Shown here: piece by piece, positions 52,101 through 63,909 of the stretch
Numbering within the stretch: the first letter of the stretch is position 1
How the letters are laid out: each line of letters begins with the position of its first letter
Assembly: GCA_013397935.1 (NCBI GenBank)
Contig: VZRN01005851.1
Location: 473,385-537,384, forward strand
DNA: 64,000 bases
Reading direction: 5' to 3'
From: Dasyornis broadbenti
Lineage: Eukaryota; Chordata; Aves; Passeriformes; Dasyornithidae
Notes under the pieces: generated by a model
Databases searched by the model: none
What the model saw: only the letters and a program-made list of their open reading frames with translations
What the model was told of the DNA's origin: nothing
Position numbers and translations under genes: made by a program

Positions 52101-54857
52101 GAAGATATGCCAAGGCTATAAATGGAGCTTCTATGACTGTCTGACACTTTCAAAACCTGTATTCAAAAGCACATTTAAGGATTCCACAGTAGGTAAAAAA
52201 AGGCAATGAGAAATAATTAATTCTTTTGAAAGTGTGCAAATGCTATGCTGGCATTGAAGTTGGTTATCATTTGCTGCTTTAATAACTTTTATTATATTTG
52301 CTTCAACCATTATATGGAAAGAGAGGAAATTCCTTCTGGATTACAAGAATAAATAAATGAAATAACTCAGACACATTTTTAGCTGAAATATTAAAAGTGC
52401 AAGATTTTTCAGTGCAGGTAATTGTCAATTTAGCTTTAAATAGTTACAGTTTTAATAATTAGGTTTTATAACTGATAGTGGGGAATGAATTATGACAGAA
52501 AATTTGAAAATTGAGTAAGAAATTGTGCAAAGTCCTTTGTATGCAAATCCTTACCTATATGCAACATAGTATATTCTATCTTTTCAGGCTCTGGCTTTTG
52601 AAGTCACTGATCTGGAAATGTGATAGTGACCTTTTTCCGTAAGACTCTTAGATATTCCATGCATTTCTGATAACATTGTAAAATCTCTTTCTAGAGAAAT
52701 AGATAAATAAATATCTCAGCTGTCTCTTGAGTTAGTTGCTTGGCATAAATTCATGAAGAAAAGAACAACAGCTATTCAGTTTCCTCTAGCAGTGATGAAT
52801 TTATGTGGCAGGACAGCATGTCTGTTTTAGTCCTGTGGTTCAGTATCGCTTTTGTAGTTGAGTTCTGCTCTGTTAATTTCATGTAAAAATTACCTCTGCC
52901 CCATGAAAATGTTTCTTATAGGCTAAATTGTGTTTAGACACAATATTTTCCAGCTGTTGTCATTCTAGACTTTTTTAAACAATAGTTTTGCAAATGCTCT
53001 TACACAATGTTTAATATGTTTTATTTGCTTAAAATTAGAATCTGTGTTATTTTGTATTTTGAATGCAGAGTAAGGGTAAACCTGAAGGAACCAATATATA
53101 ATCTTTAATTGAAAACACACAGAAACACGTGCATAGAAGACTGGAAGTGGCGTTTTAAAATAAATAGTTTTTATTAAGTTCCAGGTCTTTCTGAGGAGCT
53201 TGGCTGTCAGTACTATTGAAAACCGGTAAGACTGTTGAACCGTGTTTTACAGTGTGCTTAGGAAATAGCCTAAAATTTGTGAACAGAATGCTTTATTTCC
53301 ATCTAAACCTCATTTCAGTAAGGCATTTTGAGAAAGTGATACAGGTATTCTTGGGAGGGTTTTTGTTTGTTTAGACTGTGTGGACAGTGAAATAAAGCAA
53401 CTGAGGATGATCTTCCTGTCTTTATCAGGACCTGCAGGAGCTGTCAGCTAGTAACCTCTGTGTCTCCTAAGTAAAGAGGCTTGAAAGAAAGTGAGGAGGT
53501 TATCCTGAAAACATGAGTTCTAAAAGGAAGTTAAGAAAATGGATGCAATCTGAAAAAGGAGATTGAAAAAGACAAAGATGTGGATATTTATAGAAAAGGA
53601 TCTTCTGAAGAATCTGACTGTAAAATTGAGCCTGCAAAGTGTGAAGTGTAAAAGTTTAGGAATGGATAGTCTCCTTTTCCCATTCTCCAGGGAAAAAACC
53701 CAACTGAAATAATGGACATTACTTAATCTTTCATCTCAGTTTTCCATCCCAGGTTAGACCACGAGCACGCTCTCTTTCTCTTAAGCCAACTTTATGTGTA
53801 TTTAAAATCACAAAAATCTGGAATCCATGTAATCCATATATTGGGTTCATATAGGGCTTTATGCACCACATAAAAGATCTGGTAGGAAAAAATATATGCC
53901 CTTTGTTCTGATGGAGGATGCGTTGAAAAGGATTTACACTCTGAAAAGTCGTGGACCTGAAAAATTAGCACCTTTTCACCTTCCAAGTTTCCGATGTGAC
54001 GCAAATAGGACGTGCTTTTCAGCATGACTGGGCAAAAGCCTATGCCACTTCATGATGCTTTTCCCTTGTGTTAACTGCAATCAATAAAGAACTTGCAAAA
54101 ATGGCTGGTGACAGAAGTGTGAAGGGAACATACTAATCAGATTCTTAATATAATGGCTCTATGTTATGAGAAATTAAGTAAAATAAATCTCAAAATCATT
54201 TAAACTGACTTGATTCTTATTTCTTCATGATACTAAGTTAAACCATCAATATAATACAAACAGTATGCAAACTACAATAAAAAAAAAGGTGTATTTTTTT
54301 TCTTTCTGTAGAATTTTCACTGACACCTATTAGAAAAAAAAAACAAAACCATTTTTTCAAACAAGCAGCAGGTATAAGTGTTCTGGAAATATTGAGAAAA
54401 CATCCACAGATGCCTGCAGGAATTATAGTCAAATTTTTTATGTAACTGGCTGCTAAAGAGACTTTCAGGTTCCATATGCCTTGTGGTTCTTGTGGAATAG
54501 TAGGTATTTTGGATGTGTTTTGGACCAGGAGATGCTGGTTCCTTATGATCCAAGTAAGAAAAGACTCGTAAAGTATCATTCAAATGGTGGGATTTTGGGC
54601 TAACACTATAGAAAAAGAAAAGTGTGGATAATTTTACATCCTTTTGGATACTGAAAACCCTGAATAATGTCGCATTGAATGGTTTAACTGTCAGGGCACA
54701 GCACACCATGCAGACCCCATCCATAAAAATCATTATCCAATTTTGATAATTTGACCAATTATTGGCTTTTCTTACAAGAAAATAACTGTTCATCACTTCT
54801 ACTGTAAAACAGAAAGGGTGCTTATATAAGAACTTCTTGTAGCACTTTTAGATAAAA
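49129..54857. other. Anonymous non-coding DNA with two longer chance frames
   Basis: No gene is recognised. A plus-strand frame of about 145 codons (49369-49806) encodes a Leu/Phe-rich peptide. It lies in pyrimidine-rich DNA, needs a non-ATG start at its 5' end, and has no known homologue that I can name. A minus-strand frame of about 159 codons (54317-54796) is the longest in the window; its peptide is of mixed composition and unrecognised. Neither shows splice sites, a promoter or a poly(A) signal that I can defend. Confidence 0.45.
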
Positions 54858-55110
54858 GCAAGGACACCAAGGTGGTGCAGCCATCCATACCGTGTGGGAG
54901 AAACATGCAGGCTCCTTTCACAAGGAGCTGGCCAAGCTCATCCTGAAAGACAGGGGCTATGGAATGCCCAACACAGCCTGAGGGCATGGGCAGTGGAGCC
55001 CAGCATAGGCCAGGGGTTCTCCCAGGAGCTGCTGGGAGAACCAACACTCATTACCTCCTTGGTGTACAATGGTTGCCCAGTCAGGATCATTGCAACATTT
55101 TACAGGGAAT
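54858..55110. other. GC-richer island of unknown origin
   Basis: This stretch is clearly richer in G and C than the AT-rich DNA around it and is open in more than one frame (plus 54894-55187, about 97 codons; plus 54959-55165; minus 54799-55047). In a third plus frame, a short run reads like ordinary protein sequence (FHKELAKLILKDRGYG) before stops appear. That would suit a decayed exon or retrocopy. I do not recognise the parent, and it matches no CR1 or LTR wording used elsewhere here. Confidence 0.35.
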
Positions 55111-58100
55111 CATCAGACCCAAACAGAAGATGTCAAGGGAATGGAAGAGAGATTTGTGCTTATGACAAAAAAAATCAGCTGTGGTGAAGAATTACAGGAA
55201 TTGCGTAATTTTTGTGGTAAGCAAAGGAATTGTCTAGTAATTAGAATATTATTTATCAGGGAGGAATGTAACTAAAGAAGAAATTAAAGATCTGTTTCAC
55301 TCTAATATCTGCATATGAAAGTCTCTGAAAGCACAAGACTTCCCAGCATTTATCTGTCCTAAAGTCTTGGTGATTCTCTATGAAAATATCCATTGTATTA
55401 ATCATAGAGTGTGGAATAAGATGTGAGTGGGAGTATCAGTGCATCAAGAATGCCAAAACTTGTAAGGGATCATTTTATCTTAACCTTAGGCTATCTTTAT
55501 AATCAGAAGGGGTTCAAACAGGACATAAACATTGGGATGATTGCCTTAATAATCTAATAAGTCTTCTGTATCTAAGAGATATCATCCAATAATAAAGTTC
55601 TGAAGAATAAATATGCTTTCCTAAAATGTTGCTAAGATTGTGTGGCTTTGGAAACTCTTTGTTTTTATTCCAAGTTCCTGTTCGCAGCCTGATTAGGAGC
55701 CATACTGTTAGCTTTCTCCAGCAAAGTTTCCTCCTACTGCAGTCTCTTTAAGAGCCAAGTCTGTGACCACTTCAAAATGTTAAAACTTCTTGTAAGCAGT
55801 CTCTCAATCACTTGTACAAATCCTGTTTAAGGTGTGAAATGCAACTTGAAATTAAAAGTGCAATAAATTTACAATAAATAGACTTATTGCATGAACAAAT
55901 TTCTAAATAATTATCAAATATAAATATTTTGAAACTTAAAAAACCCCACAAAAACAGTTTTGTTCTATTTCCTATTAGATTTAATTAAAACACGATAATT
56001 TCCTTCTGAACAGCTTAACCCTGAGGAAGAACTGCAAAAACAGCTGCAAGCAGTAATTTGTGAACTCAACAGCCATGCAATCAACTAAAAAACTACCAAA
56101 TTACTTCTGAAATTAAAATCCCATCTATAAAATTTCAAATAAACCAAATAAGACTTAATGTCTCTCATGTGTCAGATATTACTTTTAAAATAGGGACATA
56201 TAATTTGTGAGGGAATTTTTGACAGAAATTATAAAGCAATTAATATTTCATTGCCCAACTCAATGCTGATGGGAACAGATGTCAACAAGGATGAGTTTAA
56301 ATAAACAGTAAGCATCTTCAATTCATCTTTTCTGCTATAATCATACCTAGTTTTGGAAGTGAGATCTCTGTTGCCACACTGGGTCAAAGCAAATAGCTTT
56401 TAAACTACAAAACCAGCCAAGTGCATAGAAAAGAATTGAAGAGAGCTGTTAGGAAAGGAAGCTATTGTGAACATTCAACTTACACATATCTCAGTAGGTG
56501 CATGCAACTCAGTATGATAGTCCGTCTGGGACTTCTTAGAGAACATCAGTGCAGAGGAAACTTCTGCAGCTTCATCAGGAACTTTCCTGGGATGATTTTT
56601 ATGAATGTTAATGACGTCATGAAAGGATCAGATGTCAATTACAGTAAAATAAACCCTAAGTAATAAAAATTTATCTCAGTTTTATGTATGGGAAACTGTA
56701 TTTTGCAAGGACTTTTTGGCTGCTATTTCTGAAAACACCTACAGTGCTTGAGTAACAAGACATATACGAACAAAAAACCTGTTAAAAAAATGCAACAAAA
56801 ATTATGCTAAATCTATGACTGAGAAATTAGTTCAGATATGATGGAATGACAGAGTGCTTCTATATTTAATAATAATACCTAGAAGATTTTCTATCTGAAA
56901 CTATACCATAATTTTATAGAAGAAGTTATTCAGTCATCTTATCTTTACATCTGATATCTAATCCATAATTTATAACATAGTCTTCATTTGTAAACCTCCA
57001 GACTTTCTGGATAGAGAGGAATACAAACTTTAGAGGAAAGAGTATAACATGGATTTAGTACAGTATCTGGAGTGAGCAAGGATGCAAATAATGCAAAATG
57101 GAAGAACAAGCAAAAGGCCCTGTTCTCAGAAGTACAATGTTCTTTCCTACTGCAGAAGCAGTCTGAGGAATAAATATTCACTTACCACCAGGAAGGTGAT
57201 CTTTTTGTAATTTGCATGTGCAATTGAAAGGTGTCATTTTCAAGGGATAGAACTACTGGAGCATACTAACCTTTTTTCTAGCAGAGCTTGGGAGAAGGTA
57301 AGTGTTAGAAATGCTGGGAATCAGTTCATATGAATACCATTAATCCAGCTGAAATGAGGGAAGACAGAGGAGAGGCAAACATATGTTCAGAACATTATCC
57401 ATACTTCGTCCTCAGTGATAAAACAAACATCCTCAAAAAATACTTCAAGAGATATAAAAGATTCTTCAAGCATTCGAGTTTAAACTTGTAGCTTCAACAT
57501 TTAATTACTATAAAAGGGAATTAAATAAAGACTTTCAAATTTTTGACTGGAATTATGTTTTTTGCACAAGTTCTAAAACAGTAGCATGTCATATCTTATT
57601 TTCCTAAATTGATTTCAAATTCTTAACATTATCTGGACTAGCTATGTATTTAGATAACAACTAGGTCTACCAAAACTTGGTAACAACTTTCTACCACCTA
57701 GCTTAATAACTAAAGTGTTTGGGACCTGAAAAGTTCCTGATGTAAACTTTTACAATTCTACGGCCTGATGATTTTGGCAAAACAACTGGTCCTAGTTCAG
57801 TGCAACTAAACTGATTTTTCTCTCTCTTTTTTTTCCTTTTAATGACACCTACTTGTGTTTAATTTTGCATAATGTTCCACAGGAGTATTTCACCCTGTTC
57901 TATTTGTATATCTAGCAAAACAGCTATTTGTGATAACCTTACACTACAAAGTTAAGGTTCAGTTTATTTGATCCTATAATTTGTTTTAATTTATAATGCA
58001 TATTTTCCATTGGTATGTTTGTTTGAGCAGTGATTTTTATCTTAAGAACACTTTTTTTTTTTCAATTGACAGACTATGGGCTAGATTATTATTAAAATTA

Positions 58101-58469
58101 TTTTTAAACAAATCTTTGTTCTTTGAATTTTGGTCATCTAACACAAAGAAGTTTTGTACAAAGACTGTAATCTTTCTTTTTCTAGCATGATTTCTACAAG
58201 GGGATTTCCTGTTGACAGAAAATCAAGCAACATTACATATTCTTGAGGGACCACCTGATATACTCAGTCATTTCTTGTTTAACACCATATCCAGAAGTAC
58301 ACAGGTCAGAATTGCAAATGTATTACCCTTACATAGGCAATAGTAATTTTTTTCCTTTTTCCTCTTTTTCTAATGATTACTATTTGTATGCAGGTTTAGT
58401 GTGAACATTCAATCCTCCTCTCTTTATAGATCCACTTCTGTTTGTAACAACTTCATTTTTCCCTACAGT
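55111..58469. other. Anonymous AT-rich non-coding DNA
   Basis: No gene or repeat is recognised. Open frames are about 80 codons or shorter. Confidence 0.55.
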
Positions 58470-58795
58470 TTCCTGAGGAGGGGAAGTGGAGAGGGAGGAG
58501 CTGATCTCTTCTTCCTGGTATTCAGTGAGAGAATATGTGAGGGAATGGTACGAAGCTTCACCAAGGGAATTTCAGACTTCACATTTAGGAAGCATTTCTT
58601 TACTGCAAGGATGGTAACATAATAGAAAAGGCTTCCTGGAGAGGTGGTCAATGCCCCAAGTCTGTCAGTTTTATAAAGGCCTTTGGATAATGCCCTTAAT
58701 GACTTTCCTTAACTTTTGGTCATCCCTGAAAGGTCAGACAGTTGGACCAGATTGTTAGTTTAGGTCTCTTCAACCTGAAATAGTCTAGTTAAGTC
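58470..58795 (+). mobile_element. CR1 LINE 3' end, separate subfamily
   Basis: The sequence follows an avian CR1 3' end that I recall from birds. It opens with 'gaggggaagtggagagggag' and 'gctgatctcttcttcctggt', passes 'atttaggaagcatttcttta', 'ggcttcctggagaggtggtc' and 'aatgccccaagtctgtcagt', and ends with 'cagttggaccagattgttag' and 'gtctcttcaacctgaaatag'. The terminal repeat is a degenerate TCTA/TTCTA series to about 58830, unlike the ATTCTATGA ends of the other copies. It is 5' truncated and non-coding. Subfamily name is left open; CR1-Y or CR1-J type is a guess from memory. Confidence 0.8.
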
Positions 58796-59454
58796 TACTC
58801 TACGCTATTCATGTATTCTTCCGCAGCTCTGTTTATTAATGTAGACACAAATGGTATTCAGTGGCCTAAAGCCAGCTGACAGAATGGCCTGATTCCTGGT
58901 CTATGGTGTTATCCTGTTTTACTATCCAAACACAGTGACTGCCTCTAAACTTATTCTGGATAAATACTAAACAGGCACAGGACTTGCTTGAAGAGTGGTA
59001 GTTCATCTGGATAAAAACTGCATATGGGGCAATCCTAAAAGCATAACAGTATAGATGATCAAGCCCCAGAGACAGCAAATGTTCTTTGCAATTCTAATGT
59101 ACTGATCTAAGCAAAGTTTTAGAGTATTTGACTGCAGGTGTACTGGAGGCAACAATTCCCTAAGTTGGTTCCCCCTCTTATGCACTCTAAATTGAGGCTG
59201 ACTACTGATTTCTCAGTGTTAGTAATGGGGATTTAGTTAAATGAGCATGAGAAGGGAAGGGACTGTGCCAGGAAGTCACAGTGGGTGTGAGAAGCACACT
59301 GCACCAATGGGCAGAACACTGTCTCCATCATACTGATTGTCTTCCAGCTCTGCTGGGATCAGTGCAAGGAAGGTGCTAAGGATCTCCTACGAGGCCTTTA
59401 GTTTTATGAAAATCTGAGACATAAATCAAACACAACTCCTATCCCAGCACATAT
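58796..59454. other. Anonymous DNA between a CR1 and an LTR
   Basis: No gene is recognised. Short minus-strand frames (58866-59185) are unremarkable. The last 200 bases before the LTR are somewhat GC-richer and not repeat-like. Confidence 0.5.
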
Positions 59455-59519
59455 TGTTTGCCGGCGGTGAGGAGAAGCAAGACACGCCAACCCAATATGA
59501 GTGATAAGCAAGCTTCTGC

Positions 59520-59525
59520 CTTATT
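59520..59525 (-). promoter_or_regulatory. Polyadenylation-like hexamer of the solo LTR
   Basis: The minus strand reads AATAAG, one base from AATAAA, about 16 bases downstream of the TATA box. Either a weak signal or a mutated AATAAA. Confidence 0.45.
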
Positions 59526-59540
59526 CGTGTTGCACACCAC

Positions 59541-59549
59541 TTATATATC
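59541..59549 (-). promoter_or_regulatory. TATA box of the solo LTR
   Basis: The minus strand reads TGATATATAAG. It is placed between the CCAAT motif at 59577-59581 and the polyadenylation-like signal at 59520-59525, which is the expected U3/R order. Activity is not shown. Confidence 0.6.
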
Positions 59550-59576
59550 ATAGTGTCAATTACACCTACATTTTCT

Positions 59577-59581
59577 ATTGG
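59577..59581 (-). promoter_or_regulatory. CCAAT motif of the solo LTR
   Basis: ATTGG on the plus strand gives CCAAT on the minus strand, in the context AGCCAATAG. It is about 28 bases upstream of the TATA box, consistent with an LTR core promoter. Confidence 0.5.
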
Positions 59582-59962
59582 CTAACTAACAGTGTCCACG
59601 CGCCCCTAAACTCTTCTAATTGGAGTACATTGTTTCTATCATGCGAACGGTAACAGCCTGACTGCAGACCAAGCTCTGTCACGTCTCTCACATCCCACAT
59701 GCAGATGTTCTCTTGTTTCCCATCCCGGAGTATCTTATCTGGCTGGTATGTTTTTCTTCAGCCTTAGCTGCTTTCCCTCTGTCCTTGAAGCTAAGCCAAC
59801 CCACCTGTGCAGGCTGAACAGTTCACATGCCCTCTTCCTTTAAACAAAGAATTCCTCTCTACCCTTCAGCTTAAATCACGTACATGTGAGGCCTACACTT
59901 TGCTTTGCTCGCACAATGCCTACAAAGATCTGAGGTCTTGCTCTTGGAGCCGTTCTGCAACA

Positions 59963-62829
59963 ATTGTTGATGTGTTTATTTGATTTAAATGAAAAGCTCA
60001 GAAAACTTTAGGTAGCAAAAGACTGACCTGGATTATTTTTCCCCCCTCTTTTCTGTTTTGTTTTATTTCTATGTTTCTTCATTTCCTATTTTGTTTTGAA
60101 ACTAAATATGCTTTTGCGGGCAGATTCCTTTACACATGAGGTATGTATTATTTTAAGATCCTGATTCTGAGGGAGATTTTAAGACACCCAGGTGGTTGCT
60201 GAATAATGCAGTGTGGATGATGATCCAAAGAATGGAGATTTGTGTCATAAAAATGACTATTTGTCAAAAAAAAAGGTGTCAATGATGTTCAGAATCATAC
60301 TTAGTTATTCACTGATGGCACTTGCCCTATCCTGAAGTCTTCAGGCTGTTGATTCAAATTGTGCTACAGTGTGACTGTTTGCCTTCGGGGGCAAGAATTC
60401 TGGTACAACAGAACAAGAAATGTGGAAGTATATCTATAGATGTATATATACCTATATTTATGTATCCTACAGCATTCAATCATTTTCTTTACGCAATAAT
60501 CATTGACAGAAAACAACACAACACTAAATAAATTAATGTATCATATAGTGTGGCAATTCTCAAATTTTCCTTTCCCCTTCCTTTGTACAGTGCAATGTAC
60601 AGGAAAATAAAACATCTCCAGTTCCACCCATGCATGACTTTCCCTTGCGGGAACTGGACGTTTGCAATGGCTCTGCTCCCATAAGGGATTCCAAATACTC
60701 ATAGGCAGCCAATTCTTTGCTCTGTAAAAGCCACTGGCTGAATCAGTTCCTTGGTTTTGTAACTACTGATTGACATTTTTTGTAAAACCCTTTTAGCTTA
60801 GCCTTTTTCCTCTGATTTGTGATTTGGCCCAAAGAAAAAATGTCCTAGTTTAGCTCTGACCTACTTATAGTTAAATTGACAGCTTGCTCTTTGCATAGGT
60901 TTCTTTATTAAAATCAAAGAGTGCCCTCAAGCCACCAAGTTTTGAAGCAAACCCTAAAGCTGTCTTACTATAATTGATAGAATTACTGGGCAATTTCAGA
61001 TATGCAGCATTTCTAAAATATTTTGCAGGAGAGCAAACTGCAGCCAACTCATAAAGCCAGCATGCATATCATAAATATTCATATAGGAGCTATTCTCTAT
61101 GGAAGGATATTCTTTGTAAGAACATCAATATAATATGTGTTGTAATCTTTCTTTCAAATGCAAAGTTATCAAATATCCTTAATTAACCTGGATGATTTTT
61201 TTTCCTAGTGACCATGACTTTGAGAGCTTTCATAGTACTGTTTCCCATAATCCAAGTTGCCTTCTTTGTTTTTAAATCTAATCTTTGTTTTCCTCTTCCT
61301 TCAAAAAATATCAAATATGATGATTTTCATATTTCAATTGTCTTCTTGCAGGGTTTTTAATTTTCTATTGAGAGAAAAAGATATTCTTCCCATCTAGTTA
61401 TTATTTTTCTTGTATGGTAGCAATATTTTACATTTTATTTCTTTTCTTTTTCATTTATTTTTTCTCTTCAGCATCCTCTCTGCATGAAATTTTATCACAA
61501 AAGAAACAAAGCAGTGTATAATGACCAGGTGGTACTGTGTAAGCATATTCTTCTTGTACGTGAGAATGTTGCACTGCATAATTCAGAGGATTTTTGAATG
61601 CAAAGTGATTGGCATAATATTTCCTTTAGTGAGCTCAGTCCTATTTATTATTTTTATCCTATAATTCACTGCTAACAGCTGCATATTTCTTCTCCTGTCA
61701 AAGAGCAAATAGAAAAAAGCATTTTCTGTGTGGATTTTTTTTACTCACTGTCTGAGTTGAACTTGAATATTGAGGTGTGTAAGTTACTAAGTGGAGAGCA
61801 ACCATCACTTCTTTTGGATCACAAATCGTGCTCAACATCCCCTGTTCTCTGTTCCCCTTTCAGGAATACTTCAAGCTGTGTAAAAGTACATTATCTACAG
61901 GTTTGAGGGGTTTTATGCTCTTCTGTAAAAAGGGTAAATGCAAGTACTGTGTCAATTTCTAAAAGCAAGGGTTTTCTTTTTAGCTATTTCAGTAAATTTA
62001 GCTGGGAAAAGGAAGAAGGAAAGGGACGTGCTCTGCCCTGGAAGTGATGAGGTTTTATAGTCCTTAATTTCTAGGTAGGTTAACTAATTAGTCTTGCACT
62101 CAGAAAGCCAAGAAATTCTTCAATTGTTGACAAGGTATTCTTGTTATGAAGAGTCCAGTAGTTCTAGGGAAACACAGAAGTTATATTTGTTCTCTTTTAG
62201 AGCATGCAGGAGTCTTCCAGGCAGTCTGGATTTAGGCTTTGCTAAGTTGTGGTTCCAGCTCTGGCCATGTCTTAAAAGGGTAAGTGAGGAGTAAGATGCA
62301 CACCAGCATACTGTGTGACCCTAACAGAGGAGAGGTCTTTACTAATGTGCAGGGGATGGCCTAATGTGTGTTTTCAGTCACAGAGAGTGCAAACCTGTGG
62401 GAGTCCTGTGTGGGGGTGCCTACTTTTTGCTGTGTTGAACAGAACAGCAGGAGTTAGAAGGCAGAGACTGAGCTGCGCTCTGCCTCATGGAGGTTCCAGA
62501 GGGAATAAAAGTAAAGTCAACTTAAAACACATCCTACAAGGAATGAGGAACATTTTAACTCTTAAAAAACTTCAACTTGCAGCAGTAATGCGAGGTGCAC
62601 TGATGTTGGTTGGAGTGCCTTACACTCCAGAGCACACTACCCACCTACTTTTCAACGGTTCTTTTGCCCACTGTGTGGTGTTGCAAAGGCCATCTGGGCT
62701 TTTCAGGACTCTCTGCCAAATAAGAAAAAGAATTTACAGCTCTCAAGATGTTGCAAAAAGGGTAAAAGTGTTTTATTTCTAATATTTTGAGTTCTTTTAC
62801 ATTTCAATCACTTACTGATGACAGTAGTG
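59963..62829. other. Anonymous non-coding DNA between two LTRs
   Basis: No gene or retroviral internal region is recognised, so the two LTRs are unrelated. The plus-strand frame at 62315-62782 (about 155 codons) is the second longest in the window. Its peptide has mixed composition and no family resemblance, and ends near the ERVL-type LTR. The stretch at about 60810-61080 is complex and repeat-free. Confidence 0.5.
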
Positions 62830-63909
62830 TGGGGGTGGTTTGACATGGGCTGGATGCCAGGAACCCACCCAAGCTCTTCTATCACTCCCCTATGCAAATG
62901 GACAAGGGAGAAAAAGTATAATGAAAGTATCATGAGTTGAGAGAAGGACAGAGAGAGATCACTCATCAATTACTATCATGGGCAAAACAGACTTGAGGAT
63001 ATTAATTGAATTTGTTACTAATCAAAATTAGAGCAGGATAATAAATAAAACAAATCTTAAAAACACCTTACCTCCACCTTGCCCCTTTCTTCCCAGGTTC
63101 TACCTCCTCCCTTTCAGTGGTGCAGGGAGACAGGGAATGTGGGTTATGGTCAACTAACTCATCACAGGTTGTTTCTGCTGCTGGTCAGGGAGAGGAGCTG
63201 TTCCCCTACTCCAGAATGGAGTCTCTCCCAGAGGGGACAGTCCTCCACAAACTTCTCCAGTGTGAGTCCATGAACAACAGTTCTCCACAAACTGCTGCAG
63301 CATGGGTCACTCTTTCACAGGGTGCAGTCCTTCAAGAACAGGCTGCTCCAGCATAGATCCCCCGGAGGGCTTCCTCTCTCCATGGGTCTGCAGGTCCCTG
63401 ACAGGAGCCTGCTCCACCATGGGCCTCCCACCCATCACAAACTCCTCCCGGGCATCCACCTGCTCTGATATGCGTATCCTCTCTCCACAGGCTGCAGGTG
63501 GATCTCTGCATTCCCGTGGTCCTCCATGGGCTGCAGGGGGATCTCAGCTGCCTCAGCATGGTCTGCACCAGGGGCTGCAGGGGAATCTCAGCTGCAGTAT
63601 CTGAAGCACCTCCTCCCCCTCCTTCTCCACTGATCTTGGTGTCTCCTCATAGTTGTTGCTCCCACATATTCTCATCCTGCTCTTCTCTGGGTGTAATAAC
63701 TTCTGTGTCATATCTTTTTTTCTTTGTAAATTATCACAGGGGCGCTACTACCATCACTGATGGGCTCAGCCTTGGCCAGCAGCAGGTCCAACTTGGAACC
63801 ATCTGGCATTGGCTCTGCCAAACATGGGGGAAGCTTCCGGCAGCTTCTCACAGAGGCCACCCCTGTAGCCCCCCCCGCTATCAAAACTGGGTCATACAAA
63901 CCCAATACA
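62830..63909 (-). mobile_element. Solo LTR, avian ERVL type
   Basis: On the minus strand this starts TGTATTGGGTTTG and ends CAAACCACCCCCA, 1080 bp. Several parts match my recollection of the abundant avian ERVL LTRs: a 'gtggcctctgtgagaagctg' stretch followed by 'gcttcccccatg' near the 5' end; a purine-rich middle with 'gagattcccctgcagcccct'-type repeats; then 'ggtgtttttaagatttgttt', 'aagtctgttttgcccatgat' and 'gtaattgatgagtgatctct' towards the 3' end. Flanking pentamers are TAGTG (62825-62829) and TACTG (63910-63914), a 5-bp target duplication with one mismatch, as expected for ERVL. No internal region adjoins either side. Open frames here (for example 63498-63962, about 154 codons) merely read the LTR and are not genes. 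Confidence 0.8.
63490..63592 (-). repeat. Three imperfect repeats inside the ERVL-type LTR
   Basis: The plus-strand unit GGCTGCAGG(T/G)GGATCTC(A/T)GC occurs at 63490-63509 and 63529-63548, and with one change (GGAATCTC) at 63573-63592. Spacing is 39 and 44 bp. The spacers also share 'CATGG' wording. They look like U3 direct repeats of the LTR; enhancer function is only a possibility. Confidence 0.75.

Larger units (their letters stand above)
59455..59962 (-). mobile_element. Solo LTR of an avian endogenous retrovirus (class II/alpharetrovirus-like layout)
   Basis: On the minus strand the element starts TGTTGCAGAACGG and ends GGCGGCAAACA-like (plus-strand start TGTTTGCCGGC), so it has TG...CA ends. 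Inside, in order on the minus strand, are a long U3, a CCAAT motif (AGCCAATAG), a TATATAAG box about 30 bases later, and AATAAG just downstream in a GAATAAGGCAGAAG context, followed by a short U5. TATA and the polyadenylation-like signal sit within about 20 bases of each other, as in avian alpharetroviral LTRs. CpG dinucleotides are frequent compared with the surrounding DNA, suggesting a fairly young insertion. No gag, pol or env sequence flanks it, so it is a solo LTR. The right border could also be 59959. Family not named. Confidence 0.75.

Noticed and set aside
59455..63909. A single provirus bounded by the two minus-strand LTRs
   Set aside because: The LTRs differ completely in sequence and length, and nothing retroviral is recognised between them.
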